Positions 20,962-29,307 of a stretch of 37,451 nt of DNA are shown piece by piece. A program made the position numbers and the translations under genes. Numbering within the stretch: position 1 is the first letter of the stretch; every line of letters begins with the position of its first letter. This DNA is from a virus: positions 1 through 37,451 of the IMG/VR virus record IMGVR_UViG_3300043409_001538; one strand, given 5' to 3'. Under the pieces are notes generated by a model. It ran no database searches. It was not told where the DNA came from and saw nothing but the letters and a program-made list of their open reading frames with translations.

Positions 20962-21887
20962 TATGTCAATCCCTCAATGTCAAGCTCGCAATCCGCGTGC
21001 TCTGGGTAGTTTATAAGAATATCAAAGTTTTTGTAAAAGCCATAAATGGTCATCGCCTCGTACTCTGCACTTCCAATCCACAAACATACCGTGGCTCGTA
21101 CCGAGGTGAGGAAATTTTGGAGAGAGTCTACCTCCGCCTTGTCCACTAGCATGCCGAAACTAGCACGCTTGGCGAAGGCGCGTTGGACGAGAATCGTGTC
21201 CCCAAAATCATTTGTCTCTTTCCGAGAGTAATCCTGTATGCCGACGCGAGCGCCGTATTTGACCCCGAGACCGAAGGCGCGTTGCTGCCCAATTAAAAGG
21301 GCGGCGACCGAGAGCGCCGCGCCGCCAATAAACTCAACCTCAAGGATGCAATCGGTATAAGATGGTAGATCGGTTTTGATTACCTGCGTTTGCGCGAGGC
21401 GAGCGCTGTAAAAGAAACTCCACCAATCGGGCGCAGTTGGGAGCGGGTTGAAGTCGATCGTCTCCGAATAAACCAACCCTGGGCTGCCAGTGTATGGGCT
21501 ATAGAGCTTAATGTTTACTTCAGTTGCGTTTTGCACGTTCAGCGCTGCGACCGCGTTAATGGCTTGCCCAGGTTCAATTCTATATGTAATGTTTGTTGCC
21601 TGAGTGGTTGCGCTAGTCAGAGAGCTGTCAAACAACTTCCAGCGGTTCGTCGGAGAGACCTCGATCCACCATAGAGGTTCTGTAACGGGGTTTTTGTTTG
21701 TGTTTGCTGCTTGGAGGCTTTGATACACTTTATGAGTCGAGGTCAAAATCACTCGGGCATTTAAGGCGTAAGTCGTGGCGCCTGACCAAGCCGCGTAATC
21801 GGTCTCTGGGACGTTAGTGCTCAGGATCATTGCCTGAGTAATCTCGATTGGGCTTACAACAATGAGTGCATTTACATCGGTGCTCAT
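20961..21887 (-). CDS. Tail tip protein with possible carbohydrate-binding module
   Basis: A 308-residue protein. An N-terminal region contains YAAWSGATTYALNARV and then VYQSLQAANTNKNP and WWIEV, a layout resembling small carbohydrate-binding modules found on phage tails. The rest is beta-rich with an LEVEFIGG strand and a C-terminal SLQNFLTSVRATVCLWIG part. Position immediately after the tape measure gene is that of the distal tail or baseplate hub in siphophages. Overlaps the tape measure stop by 4 bases. No enzymatic motif is seen. Confidence 0.65.
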   Translation of the reverse strand: MSTDVNALIVVSPIEITQAMILSTNVPETDYAAWSGATTYALNARVILTSTHKVYQSLQAANTNKNPVTEPLWWIEVSPTNRWKLFDSSLTSATTQATNITYRIEPGQAINAVAALNVQNATEVNIKLYSPYTGSPGLVYSETIDFNPLPTAPDWWSFFYSARLAQTQVIKTDLPSYTDCILEVEFIGGAALSVAALLIGQQRAFGLGVKYGARVGIQDYSRKETNDFGDTILVQRAFAKRASFGMLVDKAEVDSLQNFLTSVRATVCLWIGSAEYEAMTIYGFYKNFDILINYPEHADCELDIEGLT

Positions 21888-24800
21888 ACAGTTTCCACCC
21901 TAGTCTCCGGCAACCCATCCCCATCCCAACGCTCAAACACCCGCGTCATACGCAGGTTAAGCGCGGCGATCGAGCGAGCCTGTACCTTGTTATCATCGCG
22001 GAGCGAACGCAGCTCCTGCACAACCTCCGAGCCTCCCGAGCCGCCGAGAAGGGCGGCGGTTTGCGCGGCGGTATATACCATGCCTGGGTTTGAGAAGTTT
22101 ATCATCTCTGGGCCATCTTCTCCCACCATCGCCAGCCCGCCCGAGTAATAACCCCCGAGCGCAAAGCCGCGAGCCTCTGGGCTGTTTTGGATGCCTTCGC
22201 GGATTTGATCAATGGATAGCCCTGAATTGTTCCATGCGTCTAACCCGCCTTGCTCGGCGGAGCGTCCGAGGATTTCTTGGTACAGACCATTGATCTGGCC
22301 AGACCTCCCTGAATCGGGAGCGGAGGATCCACCACCGCCTCCTCCGCCTCCGCTGCTGCCCTGCATCCTTGCTGCGTCGATCGCCGCGCCCAAAGCGGAC
22401 ATAGCGCTCGCAACCGTTAAGGTCGAGCTATTGACGTTGCGCAGTTCGTTTATCTGCGTTTGCGCGTAGATGAGTTGTTGTTCGTAATACGCATTCGTCA
22501 TCTCCGCTTGGAGCGTAAACTCCTCAACCTGCTGTAGCGCGACCTCGAGTTGCAACTCCGCAGTCGTCTTTTGTTCCTCGGCAACAAGCCTCAAATCCGT
22601 AAGTTGCGCCGCGAGACGCATCTGCGCGAGCTTTTGCTCATAGGCTGATGCGTAATTTGCCGAGTCCATTTCGGCGCGTACTGCCGAGACTGCGCCCTCT
22701 AGCTCGGCTTGATCGGGAAGGTATCCTGTGAGGCGGGCTGTTTCGATCGCGGTTTGAATAAACGCCGCGCCCTCGGCGGCGGATTTCGCTGCGGTCACCG
22801 ATCCCGTTAACTCATCAATCTGCGAAGTAAGATAATCAAAAATCGAGCTCAGAGCGTCTACGTTCTCCCGCGCAACCTCCGCCTGAGCTTGAGCGATAAC
22901 TTTTTGTTTCTGAATCCTATCAAGCGCATCCTTTTGCTCGGCGGCAATCGCCGTTTGGAGGTCTTGGTACGCCGCATCGACAAGCGAGGCCAAAGAGTTT
23001 TTCAGGTTGCTGAAGGCGGGCGCGAGCTTAATAAGGTTTGCGAACAGGGTATCATCTCCCGCCGCCCGCGCCGCCTCGACGAGCGAGCGGAATTGCGCGT
23101 TTGTGGAGGGCATCTGAAGCCCGAGTTGGTCAAACACCTTCCCGAGGTTTTCGGTCGTCTCGGTTGCCCGCTCTTGTGCGCTGTAAAAATTTTGGTAATA
23201 AGCGTCTGTCGCTGCAACAAACTTATCCATCCCGCCGAAAGCCTCCGCGAGGCGGCTTGCCGCGTCCGCGCCTGACGCGGAGGTATCGTAGAGGGCTATG
23301 TTAAGGATGCCAAGCGTATCGTTCGCAACCTTTAAGCTCGAGCCGAGCCGCGCGAGAGTATCGACGAATTGCTCTCCGTCTCGCTGATACGCGGCGATCT
23401 CTCCGGCGGCGAACGTGGCCAAGCCGTTTGCGTACGCTTTGACTGATTCGTCGATCGCTTTCTTTGCGTCCTCTGGGGAAAGCCCCTCGAGACTGCGCTG
23501 GACTTCTTGCGTGTACTGGGTCAGGTCGCGTGCGGGCAACTGGAGTATGTCTGTGTATTGCTTGATCGAGAGGGCGACTGCGCCCACTGAAACGTCAATG
23601 TATTTTTGCACATTAGCATCAACATCTTTTAGTTCTGTGCCTTTTGATCCTCCGCTAATAAAGCCGCCCTTTTTGCTCCAATCTTCGTACTGCTTGACTG
23701 TGGTGGCCATTGAGTTAAAGGTAATCTTCAGGCCAGTGTCGTCGATTACTTTTTTGCCCGTCCCAAACGCGGCATTCGCCAACCCGCCAACCACGCCGCC
23801 GATCGCCGCGCCGAGTGGCCCACCAACCGCGAAACCAATTGCCGTTCCAACCCCAGTAGCAATCATTGGGTCTGTGCCGCCGATGCCCTTTCCGTCGGAG
23901 ATTAAATTGCCGAGCATAAGGCCAGCGCCAACTCCAGCAAGCGCTGAAGCTGCTGATCCGATTGCTGTGGCGGATTGAGCTAAAGCGACGCCAGCTGCTT
24001 CTGTTGCGCTGCCAACCGCTGCGCCGCTAATCATTGATCCTGCGGTCTCTGCCACAAACTGCGTCACGGTTGTGCCAAGTGCAGCAAAGCCGCCTGTCAC
24101 CATTTGGTAGGCGCTCTTTAAGGTGCTTGCCATGCCCATCAAACCCATCGTGCCACCAACAGTGCCGCCGCCCGACGCATCCGCTGCTGCCGCGCCCCCA
24201 GCCATCCCAGCAGAAGTAAACCCGCCAACCAAGCCAGTAATAATCGGCTGTAGCATCGGGCGCAGGATCATCGTCTTGAACATCTTGATGAGGAAATCTT
24301 TTGCGTTAACGCCGCCCTCCATTAACGCATCAGTTAAGGATTGCCCGATCTGATTGTTAATCTGCTTGACTTCATCCGCGTACTTTTCCTCCGCTTTAAG
24401 GCGATCCGCAATCGCTTTCTCGTCAATTTTCTTACGATCGTTGACGAGCTTTGTCATCTGCTCTTTTTCAATAGTTGCGTAGATGACTGCCTCTGAGTAT
24501 TTCTTCCACTCCTCAGTGCCCTCTTTGATTCCAAGGCTAAGTAATTTTTGCAAAGCAATCGAAGTCTCTTTTTCAACGTTGCTCATCGTCAGAGCTTCAG
24601 TTTCAAATTTGATCGCAGCAACAAGTTGATCTGCTTTCTCGATTACTTTGTCGTAAGCGCCCGCCTCTTGCTTTTTATAATTAAGAAACGCCTCTGCATC
24701 TTTCTTCGCGACTGCTGCGGCGGCTGCGGCGGCGGCGGCTCTAGCGGCGGCTTGAGGGTCAGTAACCAAAGCGGTTTGACGCTGAAGCTCTTTTAGCTCG

Positions 24801-25786
24801 GCGGCATTTTTTCGCGCATTGAGCACCTTCTCAGTAAACGCCTCGATGTCCTCGCGAGCCTTCGCCGCGTCGATCTTCATCTGCGCACCAATTGCCGAGA
24901 AGGCGGAGAAATCTAGCGTCGCCAACGCCCCAATCTGCCTAGCAATGCCCTCGATTTCAAGATAGGTCTGTTTTAACACATACACCGTATTCGCCACGAC
25001 GACGATCACAGCCTCAAACGCTATCGCAATCCCATCCACAATAATGCTAAGGTTGCCTCCCGTTCGCTGAGACTCCGCGAATTCATCTGCTAGCACCTGA
25101 AGGATTGGTAGCAATCCCTCGGCGAGTTGCATAGTAGCGCCCTTCGCAGCCAACGCCACCTCAGCGAGCTTGTCATTAAAGTCGTCTGCCGCTTTGACTA
25201 GCTCTGGGCTAACCTTAGAGAGCGCAGCGCCCTTATCGACCATCTGCTGAATTCTCTCTCCGCCCTCCGCAAGCAAAGGCGCGGCAGATTGCCAACTCTT
25301 CCCGAGCGCCTCCGCCGCGAATGCCGCCCGCAGCTGTGGGTCTTCGATCTTAACGAACATGTCCGAGAGTTGCTTGAAAGCCTCGAGTGGATCTTTGGCG
25401 GTAACGCCGATCAACTTAAATTTTTCAGCGTCCTGCCCCATCTGGACAGACAACTTATTTATCGACTGCGCTATGCCGTCGAGATCGCCGCCGGACTGCT
25501 TCGCGGCAAGCTCCAAGCCCGCGAGATTCTCAACTGTGATTCCAGTCGCCTTGTTAAGATCATTGAGCTTATCGGCGGCATTGATTGCGCCAGTGACTAA
25601 CGTCGCAAACGCGCCAATCGAAAGCCCTACGCCAAGAGTTGCTAATGCGCTCTGAGCGGAGGAAACGCTTTTCTGTATTGACGACATAGCGCCATCTACT
25701 GTTTTGCGTGCAGAGGCCATGTCCTTTTCTAGCCGGACAAGGTTTGCTGCCATCTCGATTGTTAGCGTGCCAACGTTGGTGCTCAT
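21884..25786 (-). CDS. Tail tape measure protein
   Basis: A 1,300-residue protein, by far the longest gene of the window. It opens with helical, coiled-coil repeats (LVRLEKDMASARKTVDGAM), has Ala/Gly-rich hydrophobic stretches around residues 530-700, long helical regions after 880 and a glycine linker near 1,170. Near the C-terminus comes a DUF4214-like motif INGLYQEILGRSAEQGG. Position after the chaperone pair and before the tail tip is diagnostic. Tape measure length sets tail length; at about 1.5 angstrom per residue it predicts a tail near 195 nm. The DUF4214-type motif is unusual enough in tape measures to be noted. Confidence 0.9.
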   Translation of the reverse strand: MSTNVGTLTIEMAANLVRLEKDMASARKTVDGAMSSIQKSVSSAQSALATLGVGLSIGAFATLVTGAINAADKLNDLNKATGITVENLAGLELAAKQSGGDLDGIAQSINKLSVQMGQDAEKFKLIGVTAKDPLEAFKQLSDMFVKIEDPQLRAAFAAEALGKSWQSAAPLLAEGGERIQQMVDKGAALSKVSPELVKAADDFNDKLAEVALAAKGATMQLAEGLLPILQVLADEFAESQRTGGNLSIIVDGIAIAFEAVIVVVANTVYVLKQTYLEIEGIARQIGALATLDFSAFSAIGAQMKIDAAKAREDIEAFTEKVLNARKNAAELKELQRQTALVTDPQAAARAAAAAAAAAVAKKDAEAFLNYKKQEAGAYDKVIEKADQLVAAIKFETEALTMSNVEKETSIALQKLLSLGIKEGTEEWKKYSEAVIYATIEKEQMTKLVNDRKKIDEKAIADRLKAEEKYADEVKQINNQIGQSLTDALMEGGVNAKDFLIKMFKTMILRPMLQPIITGLVGGFTSAGMAGGAAAADASGGGTVGGTMGLMGMASTLKSAYQMVTGGFAALGTTVTQFVAETAGSMISGAAVGSATEAAGVALAQSATAIGSAASALAGVGAGLMLGNLISDGKGIGGTDPMIATGVGTAIGFAVGGPLGAAIGGVVGGLANAAFGTGKKVIDDTGLKITFNSMATTVKQYEDWSKKGGFISGGSKGTELKDVDANVQKYIDVSVGAVALSIKQYTDILQLPARDLTQYTQEVQRSLEGLSPEDAKKAIDESVKAYANGLATFAAGEIAAYQRDGEQFVDTLARLGSSLKVANDTLGILNIALYDTSASGADAASRLAEAFGGMDKFVAATDAYYQNFYSAQERATETTENLGKVFDQLGLQMPSTNAQFRSLVEAARAAGDDTLFANLIKLAPAFSNLKNSLASLVDAAYQDLQTAIAAEQKDALDRIQKQKVIAQAQAEVARENVDALSSIFDYLTSQIDELTGSVTAAKSAAEGAAFIQTAIETARLTGYLPDQAELEGAVSAVRAEMDSANYASAYEQKLAQMRLAAQLTDLRLVAEEQKTTAELQLEVALQQVEEFTLQAEMTNAYYEQQLIYAQTQINELRNVNSSTLTVASAMSALGAAIDAARMQGSSGGGGGGGGSSAPDSGRSGQINGLYQEILGRSAEQGGLDAWNNSGLSIDQIREGIQNSPEARGFALGGYYSGGLAMVGEDGPEMINFSNPGMVYTAAQTAALLGGSGGSEVVQELRSLRDDNKVQARSIAALNLRMTRVFERWDGDGLPETRVETV

Positions 25787-26274
25787 TTGCGCCTTGCCTG
25801 AATTAGAGCTTTGAAGGTGTTACTGATTTTACTTCCAACAACGTCGCGATCAAATTCCTTCACCACCTCACCATAAGGCGGAGGACACTCCTCTTTTTCG
25901 CTTTCTCGAGACTGAGACAGATACGCCCTTGACATTTCCCGAATCGCAGTAAACTCCCATGGCGACAATTCTATCGCTAACCCCTCCCGCCAAGCCGCGA
26001 TCTCCGCCGCCAATAAAACCACCCCACCCATCGCTCCCGCGCTAACTAGCCCGAGGTCTTGCCAATAGCCAACTAAGTACGCCGCCTCTCCAACCTCCGG
26101 CATTAAGGGTGTACCGCCGTTTCTTTCGATCTTCTGCCCTCTAGTCAGGGTTTGCTCCGAATCGCTTGCCTTGGCTGTTTTAACACCTTTAAATGCTGGC
26201 GTAGAATGGAACCACGCCAGCTGCCGTGCGTACAGGATTAAATCGTGGAGGGCGTTTTGGTAAAATTTGACCAA
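25783..26274 (-). CDS. Tail assembly chaperone, frameshift-encoded T part
   Basis: A 163-residue-length frame between the first chaperone and the tape measure. It contains YLVGYWQDLGLVSAGAMGG and IELSPWEFTAIREMSRAYL, typical of the second chaperone segment. The first possible start is a TTG at 26274 with no convincing ribosome-binding site, and the frame overlaps the upstream gene by 37 bases in the -1 register. The overlap contains the slippery heptamer A-AAT-TTT at 26268-26262. I infer that it is made mainly as a 289-residue fusion by -1 frameshifting, like lambda G-T. Its stop overlaps the tape measure start by 4 bases. Confidence 0.85.
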   Translation of the reverse strand: MVKFYQNALHDLILYARQLAWFHSTPAFKGVKTAKASDSEQTLTRGQKIERNGGTPLMPEVGEAAYLVGYWQDLGLVSAGAMGGVVLLAAEIAAWREGLAIELSPWEFTAIREMSRAYLSQSRESEKEECPPPYGEVVKEFDRDVVGSKISNTFKALIQARRK

Positions 26275-26651
26275 TCGCTAATTGCTTTGTTCACTTGCTC
26301 GGAAATAAACCCAATTGAGGTGTCCATGTAAGCCGCGCGGAACATCTCAATGCCGGAGAGGTCTTTGTAAACAAAGTTGTTGAACGAGACGGTACAGGCG
26401 GCAAGAAAATCCGCATCCATCTCGCGCTGCTCTTCGTCTTTAACTTTCTTGCCGCCCTTTCGGACATACTCAAGAAGGGCGCGGTTGCGGGTTGATTGGG
26501 CTTTCTGAAATTGTTTTGAGCCTGGGCCATAAACAGTAATCGAGATCGCCTCTCCATCCTCTCCCTTCAGTGAATCTCCGTCTGGGCTTTCTAGCTTAAC
26601 AATTGAGGTGGGGTTTACCGCAAGGTTTGAAATATCAAATGTTTTGTTCAT
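26238..26651 (-). CDS. Tail assembly chaperone, G part
   Basis: A 137-residue protein immediately downstream of the major tail protein. It starts MNKTFDISNLAVNP, contains VKLESPDGDSLKGEDG and helices with KAQSTRNRALLEYVRKGGKK, and ends in ISDWSNFTKTPSTI, whose codons hold the slippery heptamer. The gene order, size and overlap with the next frame fit the shorter chaperone that coats the tape measure before tail tube polymerisation. The ATG at 26651 is preferred over an upstream start in the same frame, since AAGGATG precedes it. Confidence 0.8.
   Translation of the reverse strand: MNKTFDISNLAVNPTSIVKLESPDGDSLKGEDGEAISITVYGPGSKQFQKAQSTRNRALLEYVRKGGKKVKDEEQREMDADFLAACTVSFNNFVYKDLSGIEMFRAAYMDTSIGFISEQVNKAISDWSNFTKTPSTI
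26262..26268 (-). promoter_or_regulatory. -1 ribosomal frameshift slippery site AAATTTT
   Basis: In the first chaperone frame the codons read TCA AAT TTT ACC, giving an X-XXY-YYZ heptamer A-AAT-TTT. Slipping back one base changes the pairing to AAA TTT and continues as TAC CAA AAC, precisely the frame of the downstream chaperone part. The heptamer is 7 codons before the zero-frame stop. Confidence 0.8.
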
Positions 26652-26694
26652 AATTTGAACATCCTTTTCGCTGGGGATAAATAAAGTGCCCGTG

Positions 26695-26737
26695 CTACTC
26701 GCGCCCAGCCCCAGCGAAGGAGCGGCGGCGCGAGTAG
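26695..26737. promoter_or_regulatory. 11-bp perfect hairpin between tail tube and chaperone genes
   Basis: CTACTCGCGCC (26695-26705) pairs perfectly with GGCGCGAGTAG (26727-26737) across a 21-base loop. It lies in the 114-base gap between the tail tube stop and the chaperone start. There is no long T-run, although CACTTTATTT follows in the leftward direction. It could trim transcription from the abundant tail tube message, protect its 3' end, or control chaperone translation. Confidence 0.7.
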
Positions 26738-26765
26738 TCGGTGCTTGGTACGTCTTTCGGGTCAA

Positions 26766-27242
26766 TTAAGCGGAGAGCGATTCAACCACACCAACCCCAG
26801 CGCTCGTCGTGGTCAATTCCAACGAGGCTGTAGCTGTGGTGATTTGATCCACGCCGCCAATACCAACCTTCCATGACATCACTTTCGCCTGAAAGTAATA
26901 CTTGTCGCCGTTCTGGGTCGTGACCAAGAAGGAGTAATTTGCGTCACTCAGGCTGGCTGTTTTCATGAGAATCTGGCCAGCGTCGTCGGTATCTAGCCCG
27001 AGCGATAATGACATTTGACCCTCGTTGAACGAGCCTTTGAATTTTTGCGTGCCGCGCGATCCTACAGGCATGTGGGTAACGACTGCAAACTCGCGACCAA
27101 ATTCACCAAAGTCTGTAATCTCCCCCACAGCAGCGGGAACAGGCGAGGCGGTAAACAAGGTGTTGTAGCCAGCGGCATCGAATGTCGCGGGAGCTGATGC
27201 TGAAACTCGCAGAGTTGTCCCTGCGGAGGTGCGGACTGTCAT
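26766..27242 (-). CDS. Major tail (tube) protein
   Basis: A 158-residue protein in the standard tail tube position: after the connector/completion proteins and before the chaperones. The sequence is beta-rich with a Thr/Ala-rich N-terminus (MTVRTSAGTTLRVSASAPA), a conserved-type FGREFAVVTHMPVGSRGTQK strand-turn and a C-terminal strand pair near VDQITTATASLELTTTSAG. It is preceded by a terminator hairpin and a clean ribosome-binding site TTTGAAAGGAAATTATC, as expected for a gene needing high translation. Confidence 0.8.
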   Translation of the reverse strand: MTVRTSAGTTLRVSASAPATFDAAGYNTLFTASPVPAAVGEITDFGEFGREFAVVTHMPVGSRGTQKFKGSFNEGQMSLSLGLDTDDAGQILMKTASLSDANYSFLVTTQNGDKYYFQAKVMSWKVGIGGVDQITTATASLELTTTSAGVGVVESLSA

Positions 27243-27256
27243 GATAATTTCCTTTC

Positions 27257-27282
27257 AAAAAAAGCGCCCGCAGGGTGCAGGC
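27257..27282 (-). terminator. Intra-operon terminator-like hairpin before the tail tube gene
   Basis: Read leftward, GCCTGCA-CCC-TGCGGGC (complement of 27266-27282, one wobble pair) is followed by GC and seven T residues. It lies in the 90-base gap between the tail completion gene and the tail tube gene and its T-run ends just before the tail tube ribosome-binding site. It should attenuate or end the upstream transcript. Confidence 0.7.
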
Positions 27283-27332
27283 AACCGAAAGATCGCCGGA
27301 ACATCCGACAATCTAACTCCTTCGCGAGGCGG

Positions 27333-27731
27333 CTATTCATACCACCTCAACATGTAATCAGCGGGCTGGATCCAAAATCCCGCCTCATTGTCCTTTTCCA
27401 TTGGCCAAAGCGTTTCCAAACGGCAACTCATAACTCTTTTCCCAGCAACAATTGAATTATGCCTAAAGTCTAACAATGTACGGAGCGCACTGTGAATCTC
27501 CTTGACCTTTGGGATGTCCTTGGCTAACACGTTAAATTGTATCCTTGCCGTGGCCAATTGTGCGCTCGAAGCATACGCAACAATCGGGGTTGGCGTGGAG
27601 CTAACAATGTCGTAAACAATCGCTGGCACAGCCGTATTTTGCGGAAGTTGGGAGAGAGCGCTCCGAGTACCAACCAAGCTCAAGATCAAGGCATCGGCGA
27701 GGAGCGCGGCTACAATAATTTCGGGGTTCAT
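27333..27731 (-). CDS. Tail completion protein, DUF3168 type
   Basis: A 132-residue protein with the look of DUF3168 tail completion/terminator proteins: N-terminal LLADALILSLVGTR, a conserved VPAIVYDIVSSTPTP, then ATARIQFNVLAKDIPKVKEI and a C-terminal strand. It follows the HK97 gp10-like gene and precedes the tail tube, the usual location. It would cap the tail at its head-proximal end. The start overlaps the upstream stop as ATGA. Confidence 0.8.
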   Translation of the reverse strand: MNPEIIVAALLADALILSLVGTRSALSQLPQNTAVPAIVYDIVSSTPTPIVAYASSAQLATARIQFNVLAKDIPKVKEIHSALRTLLDFRHNSIVAGKRVMSCRLETLWPMEKDNEAGFWIQPADYMLRWYE

Positions 27732-28285
27732 AATTTGGCGCCTTGTTTGTCGATTCTCTTTTTCATATACGCTGCCATTACCTTAACCGCCCCATCCCAA
27801 TTTTGATCATACGCTGGGCGCATAAATGGCTTGGGCTTACTGCCTGGGTGATCAATGACCTCTTTTGCTAGCCCTGCAAAAAACAAACTTTTCCTTTTTA
27901 TTGGCTTAATGAAATGCCGCCGCGTCCCAAACTCTACCATGTGCGCATAAAAGGCGGTTTTGTATTTCTTGACGCCATTTGGGTTGATCTCGAATATTGG
28001 CTCATTCTTAATCGGGCGACCTTTAGAGTTATAGACTTTGTCGCGACTTCCTGCAGTAACAATGCTATAAATTGTGCCTGTTGGATCTTTTCCTCCGCTC
28101 ATCCTGACAGAATTTCGCAGTTGATTTGATCGCTTTGGGACGCTGACCCGCGCCGCGTCGAGGAAGACCTTGCTGCCGGCGCGAAGACCGCCGCGAAGGA
28201 TGTTTGCCTCGAGCTTAACAGGGAAACTTTGAAGGACTTTATGAAGCTCGGCTAATCCTTTGATTTGTATTGCGCTACTGGCCAT
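27728..28285 (-). CDS. HK97 gp10-like head-tail/tail component
   Basis: A 185-residue protein of the HK97 gp10 family, which forms or helps assemble the connection between head and tail. Family features are the opening IKGLAELHKVLQSFP, the ILRGGLRAGSKVFLDAA helix and VSVPKRSNQLRNSVR, plus the later FYAHMVEFGTRRH turn and the PFMRPAYDQNW block near the end. The ATG at 28285 is chosen over a TTG eight codons upstream because TGTGGAGGGTTCAGCTG puts GGAGG at 9 bases. Overlaps the upstream gene by 11 bases. Confidence 0.9.
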   Translation of the reverse strand: MASSAIQIKGLAELHKVLQSFPVKLEANILRGGLRAGSKVFLDAARVSVPKRSNQLRNSVRMSGGKDPTGTIYSIVTAGSRDKVYNSKGRPIKNEPIFEINPNGVKKYKTAFYAHMVEFGTRRHFIKPIKRKSLFFAGLAKEVIDHPGSKPKPFMRPAYDQNWDGAVKVMAAYMKKRIDKQGAKL

Positions 28286-28619
28286 CAGCTGAACCCTCCA
28301 CACAGTCAAAGGTAATCGCTTTGTTGCCCTCTTCGATGTTTATTGAGGCTGTGATATTAAAGATGCGAGACCCAAACACGATTCGCCAAGCGTCCACAGT
28401 CTTCGGAGGTAAAAGAGCCGCGCTATAGCGCACGCTTACTGTATGGCTTAAATCCGAACCAATCGCAAATGCGCGGAGTTTTTCCCGCCCACCTATCGGG
28501 CGAACGTAAGCCCAGACCTCGGCAACCTCGATCCAGCTGTCGATCTCCTGCCCATAGGCATCTTTCGTCGCGGAGCGGCGCTGAATCGTTACACGCTGGT
28601 TCATTTGCCCAATTCGCAT
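28275..28619 (-). CDS. Head-tail joining/adaptor protein (SPP1 gp16-like)
   Basis: A 114-residue protein of the head-closure adaptor type. It starts MRIGQMNQRVTIQRRS, then has EVAEVWAYVRPIGGREKLRA, and a strand SHTVSVRYSAALLPPK. The opening QRVTIQ and the central WA.VRP.gG are hallmarks of the family (SPP1 gp16, HK97 gp9 and related). It closes the portal-connector channel after DNA packaging. TAATG overlap with the upstream connector gene. Confidence 0.9.
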   Translation of the reverse strand: MRIGQMNQRVTIQRRSATKDAYGQEIDSWIEVAEVWAYVRPIGGREKLRAFAIGSDLSHTVSVRYSAALLPPKTVDAWRIVFGSRIFNITASINIEEGNKAITFDCVEGSADGQ

Positions 28620-29233
28620 TACATCCCCATCTTAATTCGGTATGGCGTCATAAGGTGAATCGCTCCGAGCGGGAGCGTAACGACTTGGTTTGCGTATGCG
28701 ACCGCCTCGCGGTTTTCATACAAATGCCCGAGCATTAAAAGCATTGCCGCGCGGATAGCCTTTGGGAGCGGATAGGGGTTGGGGGAGTCGCCATCAGTAT
28801 GCCCCGCCGAAAAAGTAACAATCACGGAGTTTGGCGTGGAGGCGGTTTGAGGCCAAGTTTCCTTGGGGAAAAGTCTCGCGGGCTTTTCGTAATTATCCAA
28901 AATATATTTGGAGTAAGAAAGGGTTTGCGGGATGCCGTTGACGTCGGTATAAACCACGCTAACGACTCCCGTAACAGGCCATATTCCGAGCGCCAGCGCT
29001 TGGTCGTCAAACCCGTCATAGGCGGCGGAGTAAGTCTGCTGGACGACTGCTGTGCTCATGTAATTCTCCGCATCCTCCCGAACCGCCGTGATAAGAGAAT
29101 CGATAAGTGCGTCGTCGGGATGGCTTGGGGGCGAGCCTAAGGCATCGAGCCGGAGGTGAAGCCGAGCCTCCTCGAGCGAAATTAGCTCGAGCGACACATC
29201 ATTTTGAGGCAATATTGACTTTGGCTTCTTCAT
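28619..29233 (-). CDS. Head-tail connector, HK97 gp6-like
   Basis: A 204-residue protein similar to the gp6/SPP1 gp15 connector group. The family-like opening LISLEEARLHLRLD is followed by DDALIDSLITAVREDAENYM. A middle strand part (GIWPVTGVVSVVYTDVNG) and the helix KAIRAAMLLMLGHLYENREA come next. This helix is a common landmark in these proteins. The ATG at 29233 follows CTGAAAGGGAATGGA. It forms a ring beneath the portal. Confidence 0.9.
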   Translation of the reverse strand: MKKPKSILPQNDVSLELISLEEARLHLRLDALGSPPSHPDDALIDSLITAVREDAENYMSTAVVQQTYSAAYDGFDDQALALGIWPVTGVVSVVYTDVNGIPQTLSYSKYILDNYEKPARLFPKETWPQTASTPNSVIVTFSAGHTDGDSPNPYPLPKAIRAAMLLMLGHLYENREAVAYANQVVTLPLGAIHLMTPYRIKMGM

Positions 29234-29307
29234 TCCATTCCCTTTCAGCCACTGCACTTGTTAAAACATGTTAGGCGCTTAAATCTCGCTGGGTTGGTAC
29301 TTACCTA

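Noticed and set aside
25783-26274. Second tail chaperone as an independent gene starting at TTG 26274
   Set aside because: No ribosome-binding site precedes the TTG, while a perfectly phased slippery heptamer lies in the overlap.
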